From Trujillonella endophytica (GTDB taxonomy: Bacteria > Actinomycetota > Actinomycetes > Mycobacteriales > Geodermatophilaceae): a DNA stretch of 40,409 nt. This document shows, in pieces, positions 32,575 to 40,332 of the stretch (positions are counted from its first letter, which is position 1; every line of letters starts with the position of its first letter). The stretch lies in contig NZ_JABGCI010000018.1 in NCBI RefSeq assembly GCF_019799905.1, positions 1 to 40,409 of the forward strand. The letters run 5' to 3'. Under the pieces are notes generated by a model. The model worked only from the letters and a program-made list of their open reading frames with translations. It had not been told where the DNA came from and made no database searches. The position numbers were made by a program, and so were the translations under genes.

Positions 32575-32594
32575 CCGGACGCACGACGGCTCCG
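32575..32594. repeat. 20-base direct repeat, copy 2
   Basis: Same CCGGACGCACGACGGCTCCG as at 32328-32347, covering the left arm of the terminator behind the SDR at 32657. Confidence 0.85.
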
Positions 32595-32628
32595 ACCACC
32601 ACCCACGAGGGGCGGCGGCCGGAGCCGT
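32586..32628 (-). terminator. Hairpin terminator behind the SDR
   Basis: Nine-base stem ACGGCTCCG (32586-32594) / CGGAGCCGT (32620-32628), beginning 28 bases after the SDR stop. The outer arms share sequence with the terminator at 32337-32381. Confidence 0.65.
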
Positions 32629-32656
32629 GGAGCACGTGCGCCGGGCCGGCGCGTCG

Positions 32657-33484
32657 TCAGATCAGCAGCGTGCCCATGTCCACCGGCAGCGCCGTCCCGG
32701 TCACGTACTTGGCCTCGTCGGACAGCAGGAACAGCACGGAGTCGGAGATGTCCCCCGGCTCCACCGGCCCGCGCTCCATGACGTTGGCCATCCAGCCGGG
32801 CGGGGCGTCGGCCTGCAGGTCCTTGGTGAAGAACTCGTTCTGGATCATCGGGGTCTGCACGCCGGCCGGGATGATCGTGTTGACCCGGATGCCGTGCGGG
32901 CCCAGCGCCATCGCGTAGTTGCGCATCAGGGCCAGGACGCCGGACTTGGCCGCGCCGTAGGCCATGTGCCCGGGGTTGAGCATGTCGAGCTTGTAGGCCA
33001 CGCCCCGGAAGCTGGACGTCGACCCGGTGAGGACGATGGCGCCGCCCCGGGCCCGCTGCACCATCCCCGGCGTCACCGCGCGCAGCGTGTAGAAGACGCC
33101 GGAGAGGTTCGTGGCGATGGTGTCGTGCCACGCGCTGAGCCGCTGGGCGTGCGGGCCGGTCGAGGGCAGGATCCCGGCGTTGGCGCACACCAGGTCGATG
33201 TGCCCGAACCGCTCCTCCGCCTGCTTCACCGCGGCGTCCACCTCACCGTCCTCGCGGACGTCGGCGACGATCCCGAGGAACTCGCGACCGTGGTCGCGGA
33301 CCAGCTTCTCCGTCTCCGCGAGGTCCTCCGGGGTGGACATCGCGTACTGCACCGAGTCGAACTGGCGGGCCACGTCGACGACGACGACGTCGGCGCCCTC
33401 CGCGGCCAGCCGCACCGCGTGCGACCGCCCCTGCCCCCGGGCGCCGCCGGTGACCAGCGCGACCTTCCCGTCGAACCGAGCCAT
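32657..33484 (-). CDS. Mycofactocin-coupled SDR oxidoreductase
   Basis: 275 residues of the mycofactocin-linked SDR type: TGGARGQG (12-19), D37, a modified insertion LAETEKLVRDHGRE (55-68), ANAG near 101, and Ser155, Tyr176, Lys180. A loop of about nine extra residues (SFRGVAYKLDMLNPGHM) lies between the Ser and Tyr, unlike the other three copies, so the pocket differs. ATG 33484 follows AGGAGTC. It is third in the unit dehydrogenase-luciferase family enzyme-SDR. It likely oxidises a hydroxyl to a ketone. Confidence 0.88.
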   Translation of the reverse strand: MARFDGKVALVTGGARGQGRSHAVRLAAEGADVVVVDVARQFDSVQYAMSTPEDLAETEKLVRDHGREFLGIVADVREDGEVDAAVKQAEERFGHIDLVCANAGILPSTGPHAQRLSAWHDTIATNLSGVFYTLRAVTPGMVQRARGGAIVLTGSTSSFRGVAYKLDMLNPGHMAYGAAKSGVLALMRNYAMALGPHGIRVNTIIPAGVQTPMIQNEFFTKDLQADAPPGWMANVMERGPVEPGDISDSVLFLLSDEAKYVTGTALPVDMGTLLI

Positions 33485-33534
33485 GACTCCTCCTGGTTGT
33501 CTCGCTGCGTCCCCGACCGGAGGCCGGGTCGTGG

Positions 33535-34584
33535 TCAGACGCCCGCCGGCGCGGGCAGGATCTCCGGCGCCGGCGTCGGCAGGGCGCGGATGGCCGGGAC
33601 GACCTCCTTGCCGAGCCGCTCGATGGCGGCGATGGTCTCGTCGGCGCTCATCGACGGCCACTGCGGGCGCAGCAGCAGCGGGTCGACCGGGAACCGGGTG
33701 CACAGCTCGGTGAGCGAGGCGATCACCTCGGCGTCCGTGCCGAGCACGGCGTGCTGGGCGACGGACTCGACGAACGACGCGTCGAGGTCCGCCGCGGTCC
33801 CGGCCTTGGCCATGCCCTTCTCGGCGTAGCTGAGGTACTTGCCCTTGGCCACGCGGGCGTACTCGACGATCGCCTCGTCCCGCGAGTTCGCGACCAGCAC
33901 ATTGCGGCGGACCGGCTGCGGGCCGAAGGGCTTGCCGCGGGCGGCGAACCCCTCCCGGACGGCGTCGAAGCGCTCCGCGATCTCGTCGTAGGTCGCCTCC
34001 GGGGTGACCGGGAAGGCGTCGCCGAAGCGACCGGCCCGGCGGGCCCCGGCGACGCTCTGCGCGCCCACCCAGATCGGCGGGTGCGGTGACTGCACGGGCT
34101 TGAGGTGCGGCCGGACGCCCTCCAGCTGCCAGAACCGGCCGGAGTGGGTGACCTCGTCCTGGGTCCAGAGCTTCACCAGCAGCTCGAGGATCTCGTCGGT
34201 GCGGGCGGCGCGCTCCTTGAACGGGATGCCGAGGTACTCGAACTCCTCCGGGCGGTAGCCGATGCCCGCGCCGAAGACGAGCCGGCCCTCGGTGACGACG
34301 TCCAGGGTCGCGAGCTCCTCGGCGAGCATCACCGGGTGGTACAGCGGCGCGATCATGATCTGGGTGGCCAGCCTGGTGTCCCGGTCGCAGTCGGCGGCCA
34401 GCCGGGCCAGCAGCGGCACCGGCTGCAGCCAGCGCAGCTCCCCGTAGAGGAAGTGCTGGCCGATCGCGATGTAGGTCATCCCGTTGCGCTGGGCGGCCTC
34501 GACGATCCGCCGCACGTCGTCGAACTGCTGGGCGGGACTGACGGACGACGGGACGTCGGAGAGCAGCATGCCGACGGCGACCAT
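33535..34584 (-). CDS. Luciferase-like (F420 or FMN-dependent) oxidoreductase
   Basis: 349 residues of the bacterial luciferase-like TIM-barrel family. AIGQHFLYGELRWLQPVPLLARLAA, ATQIMIAPLYHPVMLAEELATLDVVTEGRLVFGAGIGYRPEEFEYLG and PPIWVGAQSVAGARRAGRFGD are standard family blocks. Actinomycete members use F420 to reduce or oxidise, or FMNH2 for Baeyer-Villiger oxidation of ketones. An F420 reductase gene in the window (475-1206) favours F420, while a neighbouring alcohol-oxidising SDR would supply a ketone for Baeyer-Villiger chemistry. I cannot decide. The ATG 34584 is 38 bp after the acyl-CoA dehydrogenase stop. Confidence 0.85.
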   Translation of the reverse strand: MVAVGMLLSDVPSSVSPAQQFDDVRRIVEAAQRNGMTYIAIGQHFLYGELRWLQPVPLLARLAADCDRDTRLATQIMIAPLYHPVMLAEELATLDVVTEGRLVFGAGIGYRPEEFEYLGIPFKERAARTDEILELLVKLWTQDEVTHSGRFWQLEGVRPHLKPVQSPHPPIWVGAQSVAGARRAGRFGDAFPVTPEATYDEIAERFDAVREGFAARGKPFGPQPVRRNVLVANSRDEAIVEYARVAKGKYLSYAEKGMAKAGTAADLDASFVESVAQHAVLGTDAEVIASLTELCTRFPVDPLLLRPQWPSMSADETIAAIERLGKEVVPAIRALPTPAPEILPAPAGV

Positions 34585-34621
34585 GACGGGCCTCTTCTCT
34601 GGGTTCTCGGCCGGAGCCGGG

Positions 34622-35752
34622 TCAGCGGGCGGGACGGGTGAGGGTCTTGGCCAGCTGGCCGAGCAGGACCTCGTTGCCGCCCTCGTAGATCCGCATCGGC
34701 CGCGCGTTGCGGTACAGCCGCTCGATCGTCGAGCCGGTGACCACGCCGAAGCGGCCCATCATCTGGACGCAGCGGTCGGCGACGCGGCCGGCGGTCTCGG
34801 TGGCCGCGACCTTGGCCATCGACGACCAGTTGAGCGCGCCGAGCGGGTCGGCGGCCGCGCGGGTCGCGGCCGCGTAGGTGAGCAACCGGGCCTGCTCGAT
34901 CTCCATCCAGCAGGTGCCCAGCATCTGCGGCATCGGGCCGAGCCGGGCCAGCGTGCTCCCGAACTGCTCGCGGCCGGTGGTGTGCCGGACGGCCTCGTCG
35001 AGCGCGGCCTGGGCCAGCCCGACCGCGGAGCCGGCGACCGAGACACGGAAGGTGGCGAGGGTCTGCAGGACCATCGGGAACGCCTGGCCGGGCAGGCCGA
35101 CGCGGGAGTCCAGCGGGACGCGCACGTCGTCGAAGCGCACCTCGCCGATGATGTGCGGCGCGATCAGGTCCGGCCCCGGCGCGACCGAGACGCCCGGGGT
35201 GTCGGCGGGCACGAAGACCAGCGAGAAGCCCTCGTCCTCCTTGGCCAGCACGCTGTAGAAGTGCGCCGCGCCGGCATTGGTGATGAACGACTTGTGCCCG
35301 TTCAGCACGAGCTCGCCGTCCTTCTCGACCACCGTCGTGGTGATCGACTTGAGGTCCGAACCGACGTCGGGCTCGGTCAGGCCCAGCGCGGCGATCGCGT
35401 CGAGGGAGACCACGCGGGGCAGCCACTCCTGCTGCACGCGCTCGCTGGCGCCGACGGCGAGGGCGTAGCTGCCGATGCCCTGCATGGCGAACAGCGAGTC
35501 CAGGTGCGCCGAGACCCCGCCGAACGCCTCGCGGACGACGGTCACCGCCAGCGAGTCCACCTGCTCGGACTCCCCACCGTGGGCGGCGGGGACGGTGAGC
35601 CCGGCCAGGCCGCTCGCCCGCAGCGCGTCGCGCATCCCGGGGTGGACGTCGGTGGCCGCGTCGGCCTCGCCGGCCTGGTCGCGCACCGAGTCGGCGACCG
35701 CACGGGCCCGCTCCCGCAGCTGCTGGTGGTGCTCGGGCAGGTCGAACGACAT
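34622..35752 (-). CDS. Acyl-CoA dehydrogenase (classical catalytic Glu)
   Basis: 376 residues: GLAGLTVPAAHGG, ALGLTEPDVGSDLKSI and a C-terminal MRIYEGGNEVLLGQL in which the Glu of IYEG is the classical catalytic base. In contrast to the dehydrogenase at 24674, this is a short/medium-chain-type site. It would insert a 2,3-double bond; ETF is the acceptor. ATG 35752 is chosen because AGAGGAGAGGACC precedes it and MSFDLPEHHQQL opens the N-terminal domain. It heads a minus-strand unit with the luciferase-like enzyme and SDR and diverges from the thiolase. Confidence 0.92.
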   Translation of the reverse strand: MSFDLPEHHQQLRERARAVADSVRDQAGEADAATDVHPGMRDALRASGLAGLTVPAAHGGESEQVDSLAVTVVREAFGGVSAHLDSLFAMQGIGSYALAVGASERVQQEWLPRVVSLDAIAALGLTEPDVGSDLKSITTTVVEKDGELVLNGHKSFITNAGAAHFYSVLAKEDEGFSLVFVPADTPGVSVAPGPDLIAPHIIGEVRFDDVRVPLDSRVGLPGQAFPMVLQTLATFRVSVAGSAVGLAQAALDEAVRHTTGREQFGSTLARLGPMPQMLGTCWMEIEQARLLTYAAATRAAADPLGALNWSSMAKVAATETAGRVADRCVQMMGRFGVVTGSTIERLYRNARPMRIYEGGNEVLLGQLAKTLTRPAR

Positions 35753-35834
35753 CTGCGGTCCTCTCCTCTGCGACGACCCCGGCACCGCTGCGAGGATCGG
35801 TCCGCCGGGCACTGAGCACCCGCCGGCGCATTCC

Positions 35835-35860
35835 ATGTTATTGGTATTCATGGTTAGGGT
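35835..35860. promoter_or_regulatory. Divergent control site between acyl-CoA dehydrogenase and thiolase
   Basis: An AT-rich stretch in the 145-bp divergent gap. ATTCATGGTTAGGGT (35846-35860) matches the 27541 site AATCATGATTAGGTT at 12 of 15 positions. TAGGGT (35855-35860) may be the plus -10, and TAACAT (35840-35835 on the minus strand) the minus -10. One regulator could thus control both directions. Confidence 0.5.
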
Positions 35861-35897
35861 GTCAACGGCCACACCCGCTGCCGAGAGGACACCCCCC

Positions 35898-37091
35898 ATG
35901 CCTCCTGCCGTCATCGTCGACGCCGTCCGCAGTCCCATGGGACGCGGCAAGGCCGGCGGCGCCCTCTCCGGCGTGCACCCGGTGGAGCTGCTGGCCCAGG
36001 TGCTGAGCGCACTGGCGACCCGCAACGACCTCGACCCGGCCACGATCGACGACGTCCTGGTCGGCTGCGTCGGGCAGAACGGCGAGCAGTCGGCGACCCC
36101 CGGCCGCCAGGCGGTGCTCGCCGCGGGCTGGCCGGAGTCGGTGCCCTCGGTGACCATCGAGCGCAAGTGCGGCTCGGGGCAGCAGGCGCTGGACTTCGCG
36201 GTCCAGGGCGTGCTCGCCGGCGCCTACGACATCGCCGTCGCCGCCGGCGTCGAGTCCATGAGCCGGGTGCCCATGGGCTCGGCGCGCGGGGACGCCGACC
36301 CGCACGGCCCGCGGGTGACCGAGCGCTACTCCCCCGGCCTCGTCCCGCAGGGGATCTCCGCGGAGCTGGTCGCGCAGAAGTGGGGGCTGTCGCGGGTGCA
36401 GCTCGACACCTTCGCCGCCGCCTCGCACGAGCGGGCCGCCGCGGCCGCGGCATCGGGCGCCTTCGACCGGGAGATCGTCCCCATAACCACGCCCGACGGC
36501 GTGGTCTCCGTCGACGAGTCCATCCGGCCGGGCTCCACCGTCGAGAAGCTCGGCGGGCTGAAGCCGGCCTTCGCGAGCAGCCCGCACGCGGCCCGCTTCC
36601 CCGACCTGGACTGGAAGATCACGGCCGGCAACTCCTCCCAGCTGACCGACGGCGCGGCCGCGCTCCTCGTGATGAGCGAGGAGCGCGCCGCCGCCCTGGG
36701 CCTCACCCCGCGGGCGCGCATCGCGGCCACCGCGGTGGTCGGCGACGACCCGCTGATGATGCTGACCGGGCCCATCCCGGCCACCCACAAGCTGCTGCAG
36801 CGCTCGGGCCTGTCGGTCACCGACATCGACGCGTTCGAGGTCAACGAGGCCTTCGCGTCCGTGCCGCTCGCGTTCCAGGCCGAGTTCGGGATCCCCGACG
36901 AGAAGCTCAACCCCCGTGGCGGCGCGATCGCCCTCGGCCACCCGCTCGGCGCCTCCGGGGCCCGGCTGGCCACCACGCTGCTCGGCTTCCTCGAGGACAC
37001 CGGCGGGCGGTACGGGCTGCAGACGATGTGCGAGGCCGGCGGGATGGCCAACGCACTGGTGATCGAGAACCTGAGCGCAGGGAGGAACTGA
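35898..37091 (+). CDS. Acetyl-CoA acyltransferase (thiolase)
   Basis: 397 residues with a full thiolase site: Cys91 in ERKCGSGQQAL is the acyl-carrying nucleophile, the GHPLGASGAR block supplies the His, and Cys in TMCEAGGMAN is the proton donor. NEAFASV completes the site. It would split a 3-oxoacyl-CoA into acetyl-CoA and a shortened acyl-CoA. ATG 35898 follows GAGAGGAC. It heads a trio with a hydroxyacyl-CoA dehydrogenase-type SDR (two bases later) and an enoyl-CoA hydratase, a full degradative set together with the divergent acyl-CoA dehydrogenase. Confidence 0.95.
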   Translation: MPPAVIVDAVRSPMGRGKAGGALSGVHPVELLAQVLSALATRNDLDPATIDDVLVGCVGQNGEQSATPGRQAVLAAGWPESVPSVTIERKCGSGQQALDFAVQGVLAGAYDIAVAAGVESMSRVPMGSARGDADPHGPRVTERYSPGLVPQGISAELVAQKWGLSRVQLDTFAAASHERAAAAAASGAFDREIVPITTPDGVVSVDESIRPGSTVEKLGGLKPAFASSPHAARFPDLDWKITAGNSSQLTDGAAALLVMSEERAAALGLTPRARIAATAVVGDDPLMMLTGPIPATHKLLQRSGLSVTDIDAFEVNEAFASVPLAFQAEFGIPDEKLNPRGGAIALGHPLGASGARLATTLLGFLEDTGGRYGLQTMCEAGGMANALVIENLSAGRN

Positions 37092-37093
37092 GC

Positions 37094-37858
37094 ATGGACG
37101 TCACGTCGGGCTCCGCCGTCGTCACGGGAGGGGCCTCCGGGCTCGCCCTCGCCACCGCCCGCCGCCTGGTCGAGAAGGGCGTGCCCACCGTCCTGGTCGA
37201 CCTGCCGACCTCCGCCGGCGCCGAGGTGGCGAGGGAGCTGGGCGGGAAGACCACGTTCGTCGCCGCGGACGTGACCGACCCCGAGGCCGTCGCCGCGGCG
37301 GTCGCCGCCGCCGACGAGCTCGCGCCGCTGCGCACGCTGGTGCACTGTGCCGGCCGCGGCGGTGCCATGCGCGTCGTGGACAAGGAGGGCAACCCCGGCG
37401 ACCTGGCGTTCTACGAGCAGATCGTCCGGATCAACCTCATCGGCACCTTCAACGTGCTCAGCCAGGCCGCCGCGCGGATGGCGAAGCACGAGCCGGTCGA
37501 CGGCGAGCGCGGTGTCTGCGTGCTCACCGCGTCGGTCGCGGCGTGGGAGGGACAGATCGGCCAGCTGCCCTACGCCTCGGCCAAGGCCGGCATCGTCGGG
37601 CTCACGCTGGTGGCCGCCCGTGACCTGGCCAGCAAGCTGATCCGGGTGGCCACGATCGCCCCGGGCACCTTCGACACCCCGATCCTCGCCCGACTCCCGC
37701 AGCAGGTACGCGACTCCCTGGGCGAGATGACCCCGCACCCGCGGCGGCTCGGGCAGCCCGACGAGTTCGCCCGCATGGCGATGGCCATCATCGACAACCC
37801 GATGCTCAACGGCGAGACGATCCGGCTGGACGGCGCGATCCGGATGCAGCCGAAGTGA
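37094..37858 (+). CDS. 3-Hydroxyacyl-CoA dehydrogenase-type SDR
   Basis: 254 residues: TGGASGLALA cofactor loop (11-20), Asp36 in VLVDLP (favours NAD), and Ser147, Tyr160, Lys164. AAWEGQIGQLPYASAKAGI and the late HPRRLGQPDEFARMAMAIIDNPMLNGETIRLDGAIRM fit the type 2 (HSD17B10-like) 3-hydroxyacyl-CoA dehydrogenases, which also oxidise 2-methyl-3-hydroxyacyl-CoAs. It sits between thiolase and enoyl-CoA hydratase, which supports that role. ATG 37094 follows GGAGGAACTGAGC; its stop overlaps the next GTG. Confidence 0.9.
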   Translation: MDVTSGSAVVTGGASGLALATARRLVEKGVPTVLVDLPTSAGAEVARELGGKTTFVAADVTDPEAVAAAVAAADELAPLRTLVHCAGRGGAMRVVDKEGNPGDLAFYEQIVRINLIGTFNVLSQAAARMAKHEPVDGERGVCVLTASVAAWEGQIGQLPYASAKAGIVGLTLVAARDLASKLIRVATIAPGTFDTPILARLPQQVRDSLGEMTPHPRRLGQPDEFARMAMAIIDNPMLNGETIRLDGAIRMQPK

Positions 37859-38637
37859 GCGCTCCCGACGCCGCCGAGCCCGAGGTCCTGGTCGAGCGCC
37901 AGGGCGCCGTCCTCGTCGTCACCATCAACCGGCCGCGGGCGAAGAACTCGATCAACACCGCCGCCGCGCAGGCCATCGGCGCGGCCATGGACCAGTTGGA
38001 CTCCGACGACAGCCTGTTCGTCGGCGTGATCACCGGCGCCGGGGGCGTGTTCAGCGCCGGGATGGACCTCAAGGCGTTCCTCGCCGGGGAGAAGCCGGCC
38101 GTACCCGGGCGCGGGTTCGCCGGGCTGGTGGAGCGCCCGCCGACGACGCCGCTGATCGCCGCCGTCGAGGGCCCGGCGCTGGCCGGTGGCTTCGAGATCG
38201 CGCTGGCGTGCGACCTGATCGTCGCGGCCGAGGACGCGTTCTTCGGGCTGCCGGAGGTGCAGCGGGGGCTGCTCGCCGGGGGCGGCGGGCTGCTGCGGCT
38301 GCCGGTCAAGGCCGGGCTGCCCAAGGCGACCGAGTGGGCGCTGACCGGCGACCGGGTGAGCGCGGCCGACGCCCACGCGGCCGGGGTGGTCAACCGGCTC
38401 GTGCCGCCGGGACAGGCGCTGACCGCGGCCCTGGAGCTGGCCCAGCAGATCGCCGGCAACGGGCCGCTGGCGGTGCAGGGCACCAAGCGGATCCTCGCCG
38501 AGGGTCCCGGGTGGCCGGCCGCGGAGGCCTTCGCCCGCCAGTGGGAGATCTACGAGCCGATCCGCTCGTCGGCCGACGCACAGGAGGGCGCCCGCGCGTT
38601 CACCGAGAAGCGCGCCCCGCAGTGGCAGGGCCGCTGA
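37855..38637 (+). CDS. Enoyl-CoA hydratase
   Basis: 260 residues of the crotonase family with both catalytic acids: Glu in AGGFEIALACD and Glu in FFGLPEVQRGL; the oxyanion-hole region FSAGMDLKAFL is intact. It hydrates trans-2-enoyl-CoA. GTG 37855 overlaps the SDR stop (GTGA). A hairpin (38693-38718) separates it from the convergent regulator gene. It ends in AQEGARAFTEKRAPQWQ, as usual for the family. Confidence 0.93.
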   Translation: MSAPDAAEPEVLVERQGAVLVVTINRPRAKNSINTAAAQAIGAAMDQLDSDDSLFVGVITGAGGVFSAGMDLKAFLAGEKPAVPGRGFAGLVERPPTTPLIAAVEGPALAGGFEIALACDLIVAAEDAFFGLPEVQRGLLAGGGGLLRLPVKAGLPKATEWALTGDRVSAADAHAAGVVNRLVPPGQALTAALELAQQIAGNGPLAVQGTKRILAEGPGWPAAEAFARQWEIYEPIRSSADAQEGARAFTEKRAPQWQGR

Positions 38638-38692
38638 ACGCGACCGCCACGTGTCCTCCCGGCGCGCCCAGCGGGTGGCCCCGCCGCAGGGT

Positions 38693-38718
38693 CCCGGCGC
38701 GAGCTCGCGAGTGCCGGG
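38693..38718. terminator. Hairpin between convergent hydratase and regulator genes
   Basis: CCCGGC (38693-38698) pairs with GCCGGG (38713-38718), enclosing the twelve-base palindrome CGCGAGCTCGCG. The site lies between the two stops. Confidence 0.5.
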
Positions 38719-38745
38719 GGGCGGCCGGGTCCTCACCGGGGTCCT

Positions 38746-39504
38746 TCACTTCCAGTCGATGACCGCGTCGATCAGCTGCGGGTGACCGGCGTAGACCCAG
38801 TCGGCGTACTCCTGCATGTGCTCGCGCATGAGCTTCTCGGCGGCGTCGGCCTCGCCTTCGGCGATCGCGTCGGCGATGGCGGTGTGCACCTCGAGGACGT
38901 GCTTGCGCTCGTCCTTCGGTGACAGCAGGCTGCTGACCTGGTCGCGGAAGATCTCCTCCAGCGAGGAGCTCATCAGGTTGAGCACCGGGTTGCCCGACAT
39001 GGCGGCGACCGTCTTGTGGAAGTCCGTCGTGGCGTCGAAGTACTCGTTGTCGTCCTCGACCCGCGTGGTCTCGGGGTCGGCGAGCGCGCCGACCAGCTCC
39101 TGCCCGCGACGCTCGGCCGCCAGCCGGGCCATCATCGGCTCCAGGGCCAGGCGGGCCTCGACGAGCTGGCGGAAGGTGACGCCACCGATGTGGAAGAAGA
39201 GGCTGGACATCCGCCCGTAGTCGCGCGAGCCGACCTCGATGACCATCGGGCCGCCGTTGCGGCCGGGCTTCATCGTGATCAAACCGTGCACCTCGAGGAT
39301 CCGCAGCGCCTCGCGCAGCGAGCCGCGGCCGACGCCGTAGTCCTCGAGCATCTGCGCCTCGGACGACAGCAGGGTCCCCGGCGGCAGCTTGCGGGAGACG
39401 ATCTCGTGCACGATCTCCTGCGCGAGGGCCTCGGCCACCTTGGCGCCCCGCTTGATGGGCCTCGGGGAGCCACCGGCCTCGCGCGAGCGGCTTGGACTCG
39501 TCAT
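38746..39504 (-). CDS. GntR-family regulator with FCD ligand-binding domain
   Basis: 252 residues: a winged helix-turn-helix (about 20-90; LSSEAQMLEDYGVGRGSLREALRILEVHGLI) followed by an FCD domain with the metal/ligand set Asp and His in FDATTDFHK, His in EVHTAIAD and His in REHMQEY. FadR-group regulators bind a palindromic operator and release it with a carboxylic acid or acyl compound. ATG 39504 has no Shine-Dalgarno, and TACGCT lies 13-18 bases upstream, so the message may be leaderless. Its own promoter carries AAACCCTGCGCAG, related to the element in the island's other promoters. It is the only regulator in the window. Confidence 0.9.
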   Translation of the reverse strand: MTSPSRSREAGGSPRPIKRGAKVAEALAQEIVHEIVSRKLPPGTLLSSEAQMLEDYGVGRGSLREALRILEVHGLITMKPGRNGGPMVIEVGSRDYGRMSSLFFHIGGVTFRQLVEARLALEPMMARLAAERRGQELVGALADPETTRVEDDNEYFDATTDFHKTVAAMSGNPVLNLMSSSLEEIFRDQVSSLLSPKDERKHVLEVHTAIADAIAEGEADAAEKLMREHMQEYADWVYAGHPQLIDAVIDWK

Positions 39505-39535
39505 GCGTCCGAGCGTAGTCGCTGCGCAGGGTTTC
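39505..39535 (-). promoter_or_regulatory. Promoter of the GntR gene with shared half-site
   Basis: Minus strand: AAACCCTGCGCA (39534-39523) is followed by TACGCT (39517-39512), which fits a TANNNT -10. The CCCTGC core matches the importers' elements at 12021 and 32221 and suggests self-regulation. The TSS would fall within about ten bases of the ATG. Confidence 0.45.
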
Positions 39536-39760
39536 ACCGGAACCGCAACCGGAGGCCGACCCAGAAGGATGAGACGCGGCAGTGCCGTAAACCGGGCCGG
39601 CCGCACACGGCTCCGCATCGGCTCGGTCCCCGGCGCACCGGGTCGCACCTGCGCGGGCGGCCGGACCGTGCGCGCCGTCCGGGAGGCAGCGAAGCCGGGG
39701 ACGCGTTTGGATGCCCCCGGGACGACGGTGTGGTCGTCCTCGAGCCGGGACGGTGCCGCG

Positions 39761-39970
39761 ATGTACATCTGCATCTGCCGGGTGGTGAGCAGTACGACCG
39801 TCCGGGCGGTCATAGCCGAGGGCGCGCGCACCGTGCGCCAGGTCGCCGACGCCTGCGGGGCGGGCACGGACTGCGGGCGCTGCGCCGTCCACGTGCGCGC
39901 GCTGCTGGAGGAGCAGCACGGCCCCCGGAGCCGGGGACGACTGGCGCCCGACCGTCGGGAGGGCACGTGA
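39761..39970 (+). CDS. Bfd-like [2Fe-2S] protein
   Basis: A 69-residue protein with the bacterioferritin-associated ferredoxin motif: Cys4-x-Cys6, 31 residues, Cys38-x2-Cys41, and GTDCGRCAVHV around the second pair. Bfd hands electrons to bacterioferritin to release iron. An added tail of about 20 basic residues follows the domain. No bacterioferritin is in view, so the partner could lie outside the window; a role in feeding the P450 ferredoxin is not supported. The ATG 39761 has only a weak ribosome site. The next gene starts 23 bases later. Confidence 0.85.
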   Translation: MYICICRVVSSTTVRAVIAEGARTVRQVADACGAGTDCGRCAVHVRALLEEQHGPRSRGRLAPDRREGT

Positions 39971-39993
39971 ACACCGAGCGAGGGAGCGGCGCG

Positions 39994-40308
39994 ATGGTCT
40001 ACCTGGTGACGATCTTCCCGGTACCGGACTACGACGAGTACACGGCCCAGATCGACCGGTCCGCCGACAAGTTCGCGCGGCTCGGCGCCACCCGGCAGTG
40101 GGTCCTCCGAGCCACCGACGACGGCCGCGAGGTGATGAACGTCTTCGAGTTCCCGAGCGTCGAGCACGCCAAGGCGTTCCTCCGGTCGCCGGACATCGAC
40201 GTCCCGCGGTTCCTGGACTCGCTGACCCTGGAGATCTACCCGACCTTCTTCCTCGGCGAGCCGACCGTCGTCCGCGAGTTCCCGCCCGCGCCGCCGCCGG
40301 AGGAGTGA
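39994..40308 (+). CDS. Small alpha-beta protein of unknown function
   Basis: 104 residues; VYLVTIFPVPDYDEYTAQIDRSADKFARLGATRQWVL followed by EVMNVFEFPSVEHAKAFLRSPD suggests a ferredoxin-like alpha-beta dimer fold of the ABM/DUF1330 kind. I do not recognise a precise family. ATG 39994 is chosen because GAGGGAG lies just upstream; an overlapping GTG at 39967 would add nine residues. The tail is Pro/Glu-rich. Confidence 0.6.
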   Translation: MVYLVTIFPVPDYDEYTAQIDRSADKFARLGATRQWVLRATDDGREVMNVFEFPSVEHAKAFLRSPDIDVPRFLDSLTLEIYPTFFLGEPTVVREFPPAPPPEE

Positions 40309-40332
40309 CTTCGGCCGGCAGCGGCGCGGGGG

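Larger units (their letters stand above)
32201..32656. other. 456-bp region without an intact gene
   Basis: Between the Liv binding protein and the SDR. From left to right: the Liv promoter and palindrome, a terminator, the tail of a lost crotonase gene, about 120 bases with no recognised content (32455-32574), and a second terminator. A 20-base direct repeat marks both terminators. No complete gene is supported. Confidence 0.7.

Noticed and set aside
32328..32594. The 20-base repeats as ends of an insertion sequence or a CRISPR
   Set aside because: Direct repeats, no transposase, only two copies, and each forms part of a terminator.
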